This document shows, one piece after another, positions 27,597 to 36,754 of a stretch of DNA of 64,000 nt; position 1 is the stretch's first letter; each line of letters starts with the position of its first letter. The stretch comes from Alloscardovia criceti DSM 17774 (GTDB taxonomy: Bacteria > Actinomycetota > Actinomycetes > Actinomycetales > Bifidobacteriaceae). A model generated the notes under the pieces. That model was not told where the DNA came from. It was given only the letters and a program-made list of their open reading frames with translations, and ran no database searches. The position numbers and the translations under genes are program-made. The DNA lies in NCBI RefSeq assembly GCF_000376885.1, contig NZ_AQXR01000011.1:248001-312000 (forward strand), given 5' to 3'.

Positions 27597-29119
27597 ACGC
27601 CTTTATGCACACGTTTTCTCAGCGACAAGGCGAATGGTGGCTTGCTGTAGGACAGCATATTCAAATCTCACTGTTGGCCGTCATTGCAGCCATCGTCATC
27701 GCCGTTCCATTGGCCTTCCTCCTGCTCAAGTGGAAAAAGACATCCGCAGTCGTCATCCAAATAGCGGCTATTTTCCAAACCATTCCGTCCATGGCTTTGC
27801 TCGGCTTATTTATCCCGCTCATGGGTATCGGTACGCTACCGGCGGTGACGGCGTTAGTTATTTATGCCATTTTGCCGATTTTGCAAAATACTTTGGTGGG
27901 ACTGAGCAATATCGACCCGGAGCTTGAAGAGGCGGGCGAAGCCTTTGGCATGACCGAATGGGAGAAACTCAAAACCTACCGCATTGCCCTTGCTATGCCG
28001 GTGATTATGTCCGGTGTGAGACTGGCAACCGTGATGGTTATTGGTACGGCAACTTTGGCGGCACTGATTGGTGCAGGCGGCTTAGGGTCCTTTATCCTGC
28101 TCGGCATTGACCGCAATGATACGGCTTTGATCGTCATCGGTGCAGTGTCTTCTGCAGCCCTTGCGGTATTGGCTTACTATGGCATCGGTTGGATGAGTAA
28201 GCTACGACCACAAAGGATTCTCGCCGTTTTTGTCTCCTTGGCTGTAGTTTTGGCGGGTTCCTATGCGGTGTCTTCGGTTGTGAAATCGAGCACCACTGGT
28301 AGTTCTCGCCATCTCATCGTTGCAGGCAAACTCGGTTCCGAACCGGAGATTCTTATGAATATGTATAAGGATCTCATTGAAAAGAACAGCGATATAAGCG
28401 TGGAAGTTAAACCTAATTTCGGTAAAACTACCTTCGTATATGAGGCATTGAAGAGTGGAAAGATTGATATTTATCCTGAATTTACAGGTACCGTAACCAC
28501 ATCGTTGCTCAAAAATCCACCGCAGCCGAGCACGGATGCCGAGCAGGTGTATATGGAGGCTCGCGATGGGCTGAAAGCTCAGGATAATCTCGTCATGCTG
28601 GAGCCTATGAAGTATCAAAATACGTACGCTATTGCCGTAAAAAAGGAATACGCTGAGGCGAACGGTTTGACGACGATTTCCGATTTAGCGAAGGTTCAAG
28701 ACTCTGCACGTGCAGGTTTTACCTTGGAATTTAACGATCGTGATGATGGGGGTAAGGGCTTGCAGAGTTTGTATGGTCTGCATCTGGATGTATCCACCAT
28801 GGAGCCGGCTTTGCGCTATCAAGCCATCAATAATGGTGATGTGCAGATTGTGGATGCCTACTCTACGGATAGTCAAATTGAAGAATACGGTTTGACCTTG
28901 CTAGAGGATGATAAGCATCTATTCCCACCGTATCAGGGTGCGCCGGTATTGCGTGCGCAAACCTTGCAGGAATACCCAGAACTCGAAGGCATTCTCAATC
29001 AGCTAGCGGGCAAAATTACCGAGCAAGAAATGGCGCGTATGAATTATCAAGTCAATGTCCAAGGCAAAAGTGCTGCAGACGTCGCACGCACGTACTTGAC
29101 GGACAACGGCCTGCTCTAG
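27593..29119 (+). CDS. Osmoprotectant ABC transporter permease fused to its substrate-binding domain
   Basis: 508 residues in two parts. Residues 1-230 form the permease with five to six membrane segments and the ATPase-coupling loop [17 protein letters not shown]. After a further hydrophobic segment (about 210-230), residues 235-508 form an extracytoplasmic binding domain ([23 protein letters not shown] ... [36 protein letters not shown]) of the OpuC/ProX type. The fusion keeps the binding domain anchored to the permease. With the upstream ATPase it makes a complete importer for betaine, choline or carnitine; the exact solute is not predictable. Confidence 0.93.
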   Translation: MNAFMHTFSQRQGEWWLAVGQHIQISLLAVIAAIVIAVPLAFLLLKWKKTSAVVIQIAAIFQTIPSMALLGLFIPLMGIGTLPAVTALVIYAILPILQNTLVGLSNIDPELEEAGEAFGMTEWEKLKTYRIALAMPVIMSGVRLATVMVIGTATLAALIGAGGLGSFILLGIDRNDTALIVIGAVSSAALAVLAYYGIGWMSKLRPQRILAVFVSLAVVLAGSYAVSSVVKSSTTGSSRHLIVAGKLGSEPEILMNMYKDLIEKNSDISVEVKPNFGKTTFVYEALKSGKIDIYPEFTGTVTTSLLKNPPQPSTDAEQVYMEARDGLKAQDNLVMLEPMKYQNTYAIAVKKEYAEANGLTTISDLAKVQDSARAGFTLEFNDRDDGGKGLQSLYGLHLDVSTMEPALRYQAINNGDVQIVDAYSTDSQIEEYGLTLLEDDKHLFPPYQGAPVLRAQTLQEYPELEGILNQLAGKITEQEMARMNYQVNVQGKSAADVARTYLTDNGLL

Positions 29120-29205
29120 AGTGAAAGCAGGAGAAGCTACGCAAACCCTGAGAAATGTGGGAAGAAAACAGGAACCCAGTTGAGTTTATACACCTGTGTT
29201 TTTGA

Positions 29206-29217
29206 TAGACTAACAGT
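29206..29217 (+). promoter_or_regulatory. Possible -10 of a leaderless lipoprotein gene
   Basis: TAGACT ends six bases before the ATG at 29218, and no Shine-Dalgarno sequence is present. A matching -35 with normal spacing is not obvious. Confidence 0.4.
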
Positions 29218-29838
29218 ATGAATTTTCGCGAGAGAGTAAGACGATTGCATCTACGTGCGGTCGTCTTCTTTGTACTGATCTGCGTGGGTGTACTCATCAC
29301 CGTGAGCGCCTGCACAGCGCACACCAGTACGGCAATAGGGCACAGTTACACCTTGGATACAGCAGACGAGTATGTATCGCGTGACGATGATGGTGATATA
29401 AAAAATGTGCTCGTCGATGTGATTGCGTCTGTCAATAATCAGGGCGAGCGCGAGAAGCGCATTGCTCAAGCGATAGAAAAATCTGATATTACAGCCCAAT
29501 TTCGCCATGCCAGCAGCGGAGCAGAGCAAATAACGCAGACCAAAAATGCTATTGACGCGTATGCCACGCTTGTGATTATCCCGGCGGATGCGGTACAGCA
29601 TCCCACTGAGTGGGAGGATGTGCTCTCGTATGCGCGCTCGCGCGGGGTGGCGATCATCATCAGCTCCAGCACAGGCCTCCAGTATGCGCAGCTGTCTCTT
29701 AACCCGATGTATTTTGCCGCGTATTGGGATGTGAATGGGGGCGTAGAGCAGGACAACACGTCGGCTTTTGATGTGATTATGACGGTGGTGGAAGACCGAC
29801 CACACGATACGATTTTCAGCTCGACTCTGGAAGGCTAA
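29218..29838 (+). CDS. Putative lipoprotein with one periplasmic-binding-protein-like lobe
   Basis: 206 residues. A basic N-terminus, a hydrophobic stretch (about 14-30) and the lipobox-like VSAC indicate a lipoprotein anchored on the outer face of the membrane. The rest reads like the N-terminal Rossmann lobe of a type I solute-binding protein (VLVDVIASVNNQGEREKRIAQAI ... TLVIIPADAV ... ARSRGVAIIISSSTG) but stops after about 165 residues, where such proteins normally continue into a second lobe. I saw no downstream continuation in another frame. No ABC partner for sugar uptake is adjacent. It precedes the P-type ATPase by 41 bases. Function unknown. Confidence 0.65.
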   Translation: MNFRERVRRLHLRAVVFFVLICVGVLITVSACTAHTSTAIGHSYTLDTADEYVSRDDDGDIKNVLVDVIASVNNQGEREKRIAQAIEKSDITAQFRHASSGAEQITQTKNAIDAYATLVIIPADAVQHPTEWEDVLSYARSRGVAIIISSSTGLQYAQLSLNPMYFAAYWDVNGGVEQDNTSAFDVIMTVVEDRPHDTIFSSTLEG

Positions 29839-29879
29839 ACTTCAGCACAACCAGAATGGATACTGACTAGGTAGGGTTT

Positions 29880-32384
29880 ATGGGTACACGAGAAAACACC
29901 ACACGTAATGCTTCCCCTGTGGACACGACGAGGGGACTGTCCGCCGCTCAGGTGAGTGAACGCATTGCACAGGGCGAGACGAATTTTACTCCGTCGCGTA
30001 GCTCTCGCACGATTCTTGACATTGTTAAAGCGAATATTTTTACACTGTTTAACGGCATTATTTTATCTGCCATGGTTTTGGTGCTGGTTACGGGCCAATG
30101 GAAAGATGCGGTTTTCGGCTTGGTTATCATCCTGAATACCGCTATCGGTGTTTTTACTGAGGTCCGTTCGAAACTCACCTTGGATAAGCTGTCCTTCCTC
30201 ATTGCTCAAAAGCATACCGTTGTGCGCGATGGACAAGAAGTAGAGGTAGGACATGATGATATCGTGCTAGACGATGTGTTGTGGATCAGATCCGGCGATC
30301 AAGTTCCCGCCGATGGTGAAGTGCTCCAAGACTTTGGTGTAGAACTCGACGAGTCGATGCTGACGGGCGAATCACACACGGTGAAAAAGCAGTCAGAGGA
30401 TAAAGTTTACTCCGGCTCAACCGTTGTATCGGGTTCCGCCCTCATTCATGTCACTGCGGTAGGCGCCCAGTCCTATGCCTCGAAATTGACCGCGGAAGCC
30501 AAAGTCTACGTGCAAACGCATTCCGATATCAACGATGGTATTAACAAGATCCTGCGTTTCATGATTATCATCGTCGTTCCCCTGTGTGCGTTGCTCATCT
30601 GGTCACAAATTCGCTTGGTCGGCGGGTGGGATGCGGCGCTGACTACGGGAAGTTGGCGTCAAGCCGTCGTCCAAGCTGTGGCGGGCATAGTCGGTCTCAT
30701 TCCGGAAGGGTTGGTCCTTTTAACCTCTTTGAATTTCGCACTCGCCGCCTTACGCCTTGCACGTCAAAACACGCTTGTCCAAGAGCTCAATGCGGTGGAG
30801 ACGCTGGCGCGGGTGGATGCCTTAAATCTCGATAAGACGGGAACCATCACCGATGGTGGCATCGCGCTGGACAGTGTCGAGATTATGGACACTGCACAAA
30901 TAGAAACTGCGCAGATTTATGCTGCCTTGTGGCAGGTAGTCCACGAAGAAAACCCGAATTCCACCGGCTCTGCTGTGTTGGAAGGTTTGAAACAAAAATA
31001 CGGTATAACGGATGAGCAGATGAAAGGTGCGGAGCCGAGCTGGCGCCTTCCATTCTCTTCTGCCCGTAAATGGAGTGCTATTCGATACGATTCCGGTGAG
31101 GAATGGGTTGTTGGAGCACCTGAAATCGTCACCGCCACCCTCGAAGCAGATACCAGCGTCCTCATGCAGCAGGTCGAAGAATACGCCCATAATGGCTCAC
31201 GCGTACTGGTTCTCGCGCGAAGCATTTCGGGTGAAACAGTCGTTGCAACCACAAAGCCAGACTCAGCAGACGTTGATGCGAAGCCGCACATCAACCCTCA
31301 CGCCCAAATTCAAGCCTTAATCCTCTGCTCTGAATCCGTACGCGAAGATGCACAAGCTACTTTGGCATGGTTTAGACAGCAAGGCGTCCGCGCTCGCGTT
31401 ATTTCTGGAGATAATCCTTTAACGGTGGCTGCGATTGCCAAAAAGGTGAAGCTGACGGGTGAGCGCGAACCACGATTTATGGATGCGCGTGAACTGCCGC
31501 AGAATGCTGAAGATGTGGCGGACATATTGGACAACATCGATGTTGTGGGACGTGTGCTACCTGAGCAGAAAAAGCTCATCGTCCAAGCTTTGCATGCGCG
31601 TGGCCATGTGGTGGCGATGACGGGCGATGGTGTGAACGACGCTTTAGCGCTGAAAGAAGCGGATTTAGGCATAGCCATGGGCAATGCTGCTCCCGCCACG
31701 AAGGCTGTTGCGCAAGTCGTGCTGGTGGATTCTCTGTTTTCCCATTTGCCGGATGTGGTGGCGCGTGGACGTCAAGTTATGGCCAATATGGAGCGCGTAG
31801 CCAGCCTGTTCCTCGTCAAAACCACGTATTCGGTGGTTATTTCCTTAGGCGTGGTGTTGTTGGGGCTGAACTTCCCTTATCTACCACGCCATATGACCTA
31901 CATTGGTTGGTTCACAATTGGTACGCCCGCGTTTCTCTTGGCGCTAGCACCGAATACGCGCCGCTATTTGCCGGGCTTCCTCACACGCGTGCTACGCGTG
32001 GCTCTTCCGGCGGGTATTGCTACCGGGCTCAGCGTCTTAGCGAGCACCACTCTCGTACCGGTACTGATGGGCTGGACCAATGTTGAGGACCATCTCACGC
32101 AATTGCGCACGGTGAATGTGACTGTGCTCTTTGTGTTGGGCATCGTGATGCTGGCCTCCATTTCTCGGCCGCTAAAATCGTGGCGTGGATGGCTGGTGGC
32201 CTTCTTCGCTATAGCCGGTGTGATTGGCGCCTTTATCCCGCCTTTAGCAAGCCTATTCGATTTGCATATTCCAACGGGATTCTTGTTCATCGTTACTCTT
32301 ACCCTGTCCGCCGCATCGGTGGTCTTGTGGTTTACGCTGCAATATCTTGTCCAGCGATTCTTGCCGTACGACGATATTCACTAG
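29880..32384 (+). CDS. Cation-transporting P-type ATPase, CtpE-like
   Basis: 834 residues. Actuator motif LTGES near 162, M4 motif IPEGL near 279, phosphorylation site NLDKTGTI near 316 and hinge MTGDGVNDALALKEADLGIAMG near 580 define a P-type ATPase. About ten membrane segments are visible, with a C-terminal set of six. The helix after IPEGLV (LLTSLNFALAALRLARQNTLVQELNAVETLARVDALN) and the C-terminal FTIGTPAFLLALAPN match the mycobacterial CtpE type, reported as a calcium-responsive transporter; the ion is therefore inferred. No N-terminal metal-binding domain is present. ATG 29880 has AGGTAGGG upstream. Confidence 0.92.
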   Translation: MGTRENTTRNASPVDTTRGLSAAQVSERIAQGETNFTPSRSSRTILDIVKANIFTLFNGIILSAMVLVLVTGQWKDAVFGLVIILNTAIGVFTEVRSKLTLDKLSFLIAQKHTVVRDGQEVEVGHDDIVLDDVLWIRSGDQVPADGEVLQDFGVELDESMLTGESHTVKKQSEDKVYSGSTVVSGSALIHVTAVGAQSYASKLTAEAKVYVQTHSDINDGINKILRFMIIIVVPLCALLIWSQIRLVGGWDAALTTGSWRQAVVQAVAGIVGLIPEGLVLLTSLNFALAALRLARQNTLVQELNAVETLARVDALNLDKTGTITDGGIALDSVEIMDTAQIETAQIYAALWQVVHEENPNSTGSAVLEGLKQKYGITDEQMKGAEPSWRLPFSSARKWSAIRYDSGEEWVVGAPEIVTATLEADTSVLMQQVEEYAHNGSRVLVLARSISGETVVATTKPDSADVDAKPHINPHAQIQALILCSESVREDAQATLAWFRQQGVRARVISGDNPLTVAAIAKKVKLTGEREPRFMDARELPQNAEDVADILDNIDVVGRVLPEQKKLIVQALHARGHVVAMTGDGVNDALALKEADLGIAMGNAAPATKAVAQVVLVDSLFSHLPDVVARGRQVMANMERVASLFLVKTTYSVVISLGVVLLGLNFPYLPRHMTYIGWFTIGTPAFLLALAPNTRRYLPGFLTRVLRVALPAGIATGLSVLASTTLVPVLMGWTNVEDHLTQLRTVNVTVLFVLGIVMLASISRPLKSWRGWLVAFFAIAGVIGAFIPPLASLFDLHIPTGFLFIVTLTLSAASVVLWFTLQYLVQRFLPYDDIH

Positions 32385-32392
32385 ATAAAGTT

Positions 32393-32423
32393 AATGCCCT
32401 GAGCGTTTACTGCTCAGGGCATT
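32393..32423. terminator. Convergent terminator-like hairpin (P-type ATPase / BI-1)
   Basis: A 12-bp perfect stem (32393-32404 with 32412-32423) with a 7-base loop lies between two convergent genes, 20 bases before the BI-1 stop. T tails are short. Confidence 0.75.
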
Positions 32424-32442
32424 CTACGGAGCATTGGAAGAG

Positions 32443-33207
32443 CTAACTTCTGTCTGCGAAAATGTTCAGCAGTGAAATGAAGAAGTTAATGAAATCCAGA
32501 TACAGATTCAGTGCGCAAATAATAGATACGCGCTTAATCATCTCCGTATTGCCGGCAAACTGCTGGAAAAGTGCGCGCGCTACCTGGGCATCATAGGCTG
32601 TAAATCCGGCAAAAATAATCATCGTAATAGCAGACAGAAGCATGGTTTGTGTGCCCACCCCCATAAACATCATGACGATTTGCGAAATAATAAGCACAAT
32701 AAGCGCAACCTGCAAAATGGGTCCCAGCTTGAGTAAATTCACCTTGGTAGTCAAAGCACACATAGTCAATGCAAAGAAGAAAGCAGCGGAGAAGGCAAAA
32801 GCTAAGAAAATCGTATTGATGTTAAAGGCGGCAAAAATCGTGCTTAGCGTAAAGCCCATCAATGCGGCGTACGCGTAAAAGGCGAGGCGAGCCGTGGAAG
32901 GTTTCATGGACATCACTCGTGCGGACAGGAAAATCACTATACCAATTTGAAGGATAGAGAGGATGATGAGTCCAAACGTGCCTGTGCTTTGGAAGAAAGC
33001 ACTAAACAAGCCGGTAGCATAGGAGAAATATGCCACAACAGCTGTTACTACTAAGCCGATAGTCATTTCACCATACGTACGTGCTACAGAAATACGCTCA
33101 GCCTGAGCATTTTGAGCCATCGATGTCTGCGTATAAGCCTGCTGATAAGGGGTTTGGTTTGGAGAATTCTGGAAATTCTGTGGTTGATTGTCTGGTGTGT
33201 TATACAT
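32443..33207 (-). CDS. Bax inhibitor-1 (TMBIM/YccA) family membrane protein
   Basis: 254 residues. A ~45-residue Pro/Gln/Asn-rich cytoplasmic tail is followed by seven hydrophobic segments. The family hallmark acids are present in FTAYDAQVAR and ALNLYLDFINFFISLLNIF, which in the bacterial homologue YetJ form a pH-sensitive calcium leak gate. The physiological role in actinobacteria is unknown. The ATG has GAAGGA upstream. The CtpE-like ATPase is its convergent neighbour, so two possible calcium-related membrane proteins sit side by side; any link is speculative. Confidence 0.92.
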   Translation of the reverse strand: MYNTPDNQPQNFQNSPNQTPYQQAYTQTSMAQNAQAERISVARTYGEMTIGLVVTAVVAYFSYATGLFSAFFQSTGTFGLIILSILQIGIVIFLSARVMSMKPSTARLAFYAYAALMGFTLSTIFAAFNINTIFLAFAFSAAFFFALTMCALTTKVNLLKLGPILQVALIVLIISQIVMMFMGVGTQTMLLSAITMIIFAGFTAYDAQVARALFQQFAGNTEMIKRVSIICALNLYLDFINFFISLLNIFADRS

Positions 33208-33295
33208 GATGTGAGTTCCTTCACCCGATTTGGGAGTTACCTGAGGGGAAACGGTTTCTTGTATCGGTTATATTTTAGGGCAATTGTACAAAAGA

Positions 33296-34042
33296 TTAAT
33301 CGTCAAAATCATCTTCGCGCGGAGCGGACACAAGATCTCTATGCACATTTTGCAACTTGACATCAATATCGTAGAGTTCCTGAGCTGCATCCTGCAAGGT
33401 CTGAATATGACGTGCAATGCGTTCTGGATTGTTTTGGCTCTTATAGCGCAGACGATGCTCCAGGCTAGCCCAATAATCCATAGAAATCGTACGGAACTGC
33501 ACTTCCACAGGAATATCCTTTGGACCGGTGGTTAAAAATACAGGCACGCTGTAAATCACATGAAGACTGCGGTATCCAGACTCTTTTGGATGCTTGATGT
33601 AATCCTTCACCTCCAAAATGCGGATATCGCTTTGGCGGCTCAGCATGCTGGCGATGGTATACACGTCGTCAATGTAATTGCACATCACGCGAATACCTGC
33701 TATATCAAAAACCGTTTCTTCAATGCTTTGAATGGACATGGTTTTGCGATGAATAGCCAGTTTTCCTGCAATAGACTGCAACGACTTCATACGTCGTTCC
33801 ATGTGATGAATAGGATTATGACTATATCGCGTTTGATACTCATCATCCAAAATTTCCAGCTTGGTGCTAATCTCATGCATGGCACCACGATAGCTTTGCA
33901 TGAGATCTTCGAAAGCATGGCCAAAACGAATAAGATTTTCCTCGCCTTGAGGAGTGATTAACTCAGGAATGGATTCTTCGAGCGTCACCATAGCCTGAGT
34001 AATATCAGCTAGACTTAATGGGCTCTGTCGATCCAGGATCAT
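33296..34042 (-). CDS. Small alarmone synthetase (RelQ/RelP-like GTP pyrophosphokinase)
   Basis: 248 residues with only the (p)ppGpp synthetase domain; there is no HD hydrolase or TGS/ACT region. Conserved motifs: RMKSLQSIAGKL, DIAGIRVMCNYIDDVY, KDYIKHPKESGYRSLHVIY and VEVQFRTISMDYWASLEHRLRYK. The product would be guanosine tetra/pentaphosphate made from GTP/GDP and ATP. A C-terminal helix and acidic tail match the tetramerising RelQ/RelP type. ATG 34042 follows GAGGTGG; the frame upstream of it overlaps the divergent miaB promoter and was rejected. Confidence 0.93.
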   Translation of the reverse strand: MILDRQSPLSLADITQAMVTLEESIPELITPQGEENLIRFGHAFEDLMQSYRGAMHEISTKLEILDDEYQTRYSHNPIHHMERRMKSLQSIAGKLAIHRKTMSIQSIEETVFDIAGIRVMCNYIDDVYTIASMLSRQSDIRILEVKDYIKHPKESGYRSLHVIYSVPVFLTTGPKDIPVEVQFRTISMDYWASLEHRLRYKSQNNPERIARHIQTLQDAAQELYDIDVKLQNVHRDLVSAPREDDFDD

Positions 34043-34113
34043 ATACCACCTCAATTTTTTTGCAACCTTACAATTATAAAACACACTCGCGCCCAAAGCA
34101 CCCGTGATTTCGG

Positions 34114-34127
34114 TAATATCTAGAGTT
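34114..34127 (+). promoter_or_regulatory. Possible leaderless promoter of miaB
   Basis: TAATAT (34114-34119) lies eight bases before the ATG and there is no convincing Shine-Dalgarno sequence; it looks like the -10 of a transcript starting at or next to the start codon. Confidence 0.4.
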
Positions 34128-35582
34128 ATGAATGAAGAAATGATGACTGTGCAAGAACGCCTTGGCGGCCTGAGTGAAGACATCACGCCCGTCAGGACCG
34201 CAAGCCAAGCGCCCGTATACTATGTACACACTTTAGGCTGTCAGATGAATGCGCACGATTCAGAGCGCATCGCCGGCGTCCTCGAAGAAGATGGATACGT
34301 CAAAGCCAGCCAGCAGCAAATCGAGGCAGAAGAGGTGGATCTCATCGTCCTCAACACCTGCGCTGTACGCGAAAATGCTACATCTAAAATGTATGGCACT
34401 CTCGGCCAATATGCGAAGCTCAAGCGTAATCGCCCACACATGCAAATTGCCGTGGGCGGATGCATGGCGCAAAAAGACCGCCAACGCATCGCCCAAAAAG
34501 CACCTTGGGTAGATGTGGTATTTGGCACCAAAAACATCGGCTCACTCGTGCCGCTCCTGCACGAAGCACACGAAAAAAATAAGCCACAAGTAGAAGTGGC
34601 CACAGAACTGAGCCAATTTCCTAGCGAATTGCCCACCGTACGCTCCTCTAAAGCCAGCGCATGGGTATCCATCTCCGTAGGGTGCAACAACACCTGCACC
34701 TTCTGCATCGTGCCATCGGTACGCGGAAAAGAACGTGACAGACGACCAGGCGAAATCCTCGCAGAAATCGAAGATTGCGTATCGCGCGGTATCAAAGAAG
34801 TTACCCTACTCGGGCAAAACGTCAATTCCTACGGATACTCCACAGCAGACAGACACGCCTTTAGCAAGCTGCTGCGTGCCTGTGGTCAGATTGAGGGACT
34901 CGAACGCGTACGCTTCACCTCACCGCACCCAGCCGCATTTACCAATGACGTTATCGAAGCGATGGCAGACACGCACAACGTCATGCCGCAGCTCCATATG
35001 CCACTGCAATCCGGCTCGGACAAAATCCTGCGTGCTATGCGCCGTAGCTACCGTGTCAGCAAATTCATGACTATTCTCGACAACGTACGCACTCGCATCC
35101 CCAATGCTCACATCACCACAGACATTATTGTGGGCTTCCCTGGAGAGACGGAAGAAGACTTCCAAGAAACCATGGACGTAGTCAAAAAAGCACAATTCAA
35201 TTCTGCCTATATTTTCGAATACTCACCACGCCCCGGCACACCCGCTGCCACCATGGAGCAAGTTCCCGCGCACATCACACATGAGCGCTTCGAACGTCTC
35301 CACGCACTCCAGGAAGACATATCCGCCACCATCATGCGCACACACGTCGGCACAACCGCTGAAGTCATGATTAGCACCACACATGGCGTAAAAGACAAAC
35401 AAACAAACCGCATCACCGGACGCGACCATGGCGGCAACCTCGTCCATATCACCGTACCAGAAGGCGCACCAGCACCACACATAGGCGACTTCGTTACCTG
35501 CACCATCACCGATAGCTCCGCACACTATCTCATAGCAGATCCACAAATCCTGCAAGGAGATACCTATGAGCTACGCCATTAA
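34128..35582 (+). CDS. miaB: tRNA-2-methylthio-N6-dimethylallyladenosine synthase
   Basis: 484 residues; a radical-SAM methylthiotransferase that modifies A37 of tRNAs already prenylated by MiaA. The N-terminal UPF0004 domain has three Cys in [18 protein letters not shown] and GGCMAQKD; the radical-SAM cluster is [13 protein letters not shown]; a TRAM RNA-binding domain occupies roughly the last 70 residues. The start is ATG 34128; GTG 34104 upstream and ATGs at 34140 and 34143 are alternatives. miaA overlaps its last 17 bases, so the two modification genes are translationally coupled. Confidence 0.95.
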   Translation: MNEEMMTVQERLGGLSEDITPVRTASQAPVYYVHTLGCQMNAHDSERIAGVLEEDGYVKASQQQIEAEEVDLIVLNTCAVRENATSKMYGTLGQYAKLKRNRPHMQIAVGGCMAQKDRQRIAQKAPWVDVVFGTKNIGSLVPLLHEAHEKNKPQVEVATELSQFPSELPTVRSSKASAWVSISVGCNNTCTFCIVPSVRGKERDRRPGEILAEIEDCVSRGIKEVTLLGQNVNSYGYSTADRHAFSKLLRACGQIEGLERVRFTSPHPAAFTNDVIEAMADTHNVMPQLHMPLQSGSDKILRAMRRSYRVSKFMTILDNVRTRIPNAHITTDIIVGFPGETEEDFQETMDVVKKAQFNSAYIFEYSPRPGTPAATMEQVPAHITHERFERLHALQEDISATIMRTHVGTTAEVMISTTHGVKDKQTNRITGRDHGGNLVHITVPEGAPAPHIGDFVTCTITDSSAHYLIADPQILQGDTYELRH

Positions 35583-36618
35583 TTCCGTAGAAAACGTAGA
35601 AAACACAGAGAAGCCTTTACCCACGGCACGGCAACTCAAGGTCGTATCCATCATCGGACCTACAGCCTCCGGCAAAACCGCGCTCGCCATCGCTTTGGCG
35701 CGCGCGCTGGCGGACTGCACCGGTGTGCCCTGTGAAATCGTGAATGCCGATGCCTACCAAATGTATAGGGGCATGGATATCGGTACCGCGAAGGCAAGCC
35801 CGGAAGAACAGGCACAGATTAAGCATCACCTCATCGATATTATTGACGCCAGCGAGGAAATGTCTGTGGCAAAATTCCAATCCTTGGCGCGTCAAACCAT
35901 ACACGAGCTGCAGTCTAGGGGCGTGCGTCCTATTCTTGTCGGCGGTTCGGGATTGTATGCCAGGGCTGCGATTGACGATATTTCTTTCCCGGGCACGGAT
36001 AAAAACATCCGCGAAAAAATAGAAAAACGGGGTGAAGATATCGGCGGTGAGGCGCTCTTTGCGGAGCTTCAGGCTCAGGATCCTGTGGCAGCAGCACATA
36101 TGGATGCACGCAATATCCGCCGAACCATCCGTGCACTCGAAGTTATCGAACTGACCGGCAAACCGTTTTCGGCTACACTTCCGCGTTATCGATACGTCAT
36201 CCCGACCGTGCAAATCGGCCTAGACCTCAGTAGGGAAGTGCTCGACAATAAAATCGAGGAGCGCACCCAAAAAATGCGTGACATGGGTTTTGAAAAAGAA
36301 GTACAACAGCTGCGTGGGCGGCTTTCTCTCACCGCAGCACGTGCTTTAGGCTATCCGCAAATCAGGGCAGCCTTAGACGGTGATATGAGCATGGATGAGG
36401 CCTACGCAGATATCGCGCAGAAAACGAAACGTCTAGCGCGTAAACAAATGGGTTGGTTTGGCCGCGATCCGCGTGTACATTGGATCAATGCTACGGATGA
36501 ACACCTGCTCGAGGAAGCCACGCGCATTGTGCTCACCGCAGATGAGGGAGCATTCGACGCATTTGATAATGCAGCCGATGAGTATGTACAGCATCATTTG
36601 GGCAGGGTGGAGCAGTAG
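35566..36618 (+). CDS. miaA: tRNA dimethylallyltransferase
   Basis: 350 residues; transfers dimethylallyl from DMAPP to A37 of tRNA. P-loop [20 protein letters not shown] near residue 30, [36 protein letters not shown] and the late [13 protein letters not shown] and [15 protein letters not shown] are the family signatures. The ATG sits inside the end of miaB with AAGGAGAT before it. It supplies the substrate for MiaB, so the pair works in sequence. Confidence 0.96.
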   Translation: MSYAINSVENVENTEKPLPTARQLKVVSIIGPTASGKTALAIALARALADCTGVPCEIVNADAYQMYRGMDIGTAKASPEEQAQIKHHLIDIIDASEEMSVAKFQSLARQTIHELQSRGVRPILVGGSGLYARAAIDDISFPGTDKNIREKIEKRGEDIGGEALFAELQAQDPVAAAHMDARNIRRTIRALEVIELTGKPFSATLPRYRYVIPTVQIGLDLSREVLDNKIEERTQKMRDMGFEKEVQQLRGRLSLTAARALGYPQIRAALDGDMSMDEAYADIAQKTKRLARKQMGWFGRDPRVHWINATDEHLLEEATRIVLTADEGAFDAFDNAADEYVQHHLGRVEQ

Positions 36619-36754
36619 CGAAGTGCTGATTTTTGTGGCTTGAGGCGTCTGCGTGGTGTGTGGCGAAGCACCTGTGCAGTCTTGTGGAGTAGTGGTGTTA
36701 TCTTGTACTTTTACGCCATCTTGGTCTGCCATTTTCGCTAATCTGTAAAGCGTT

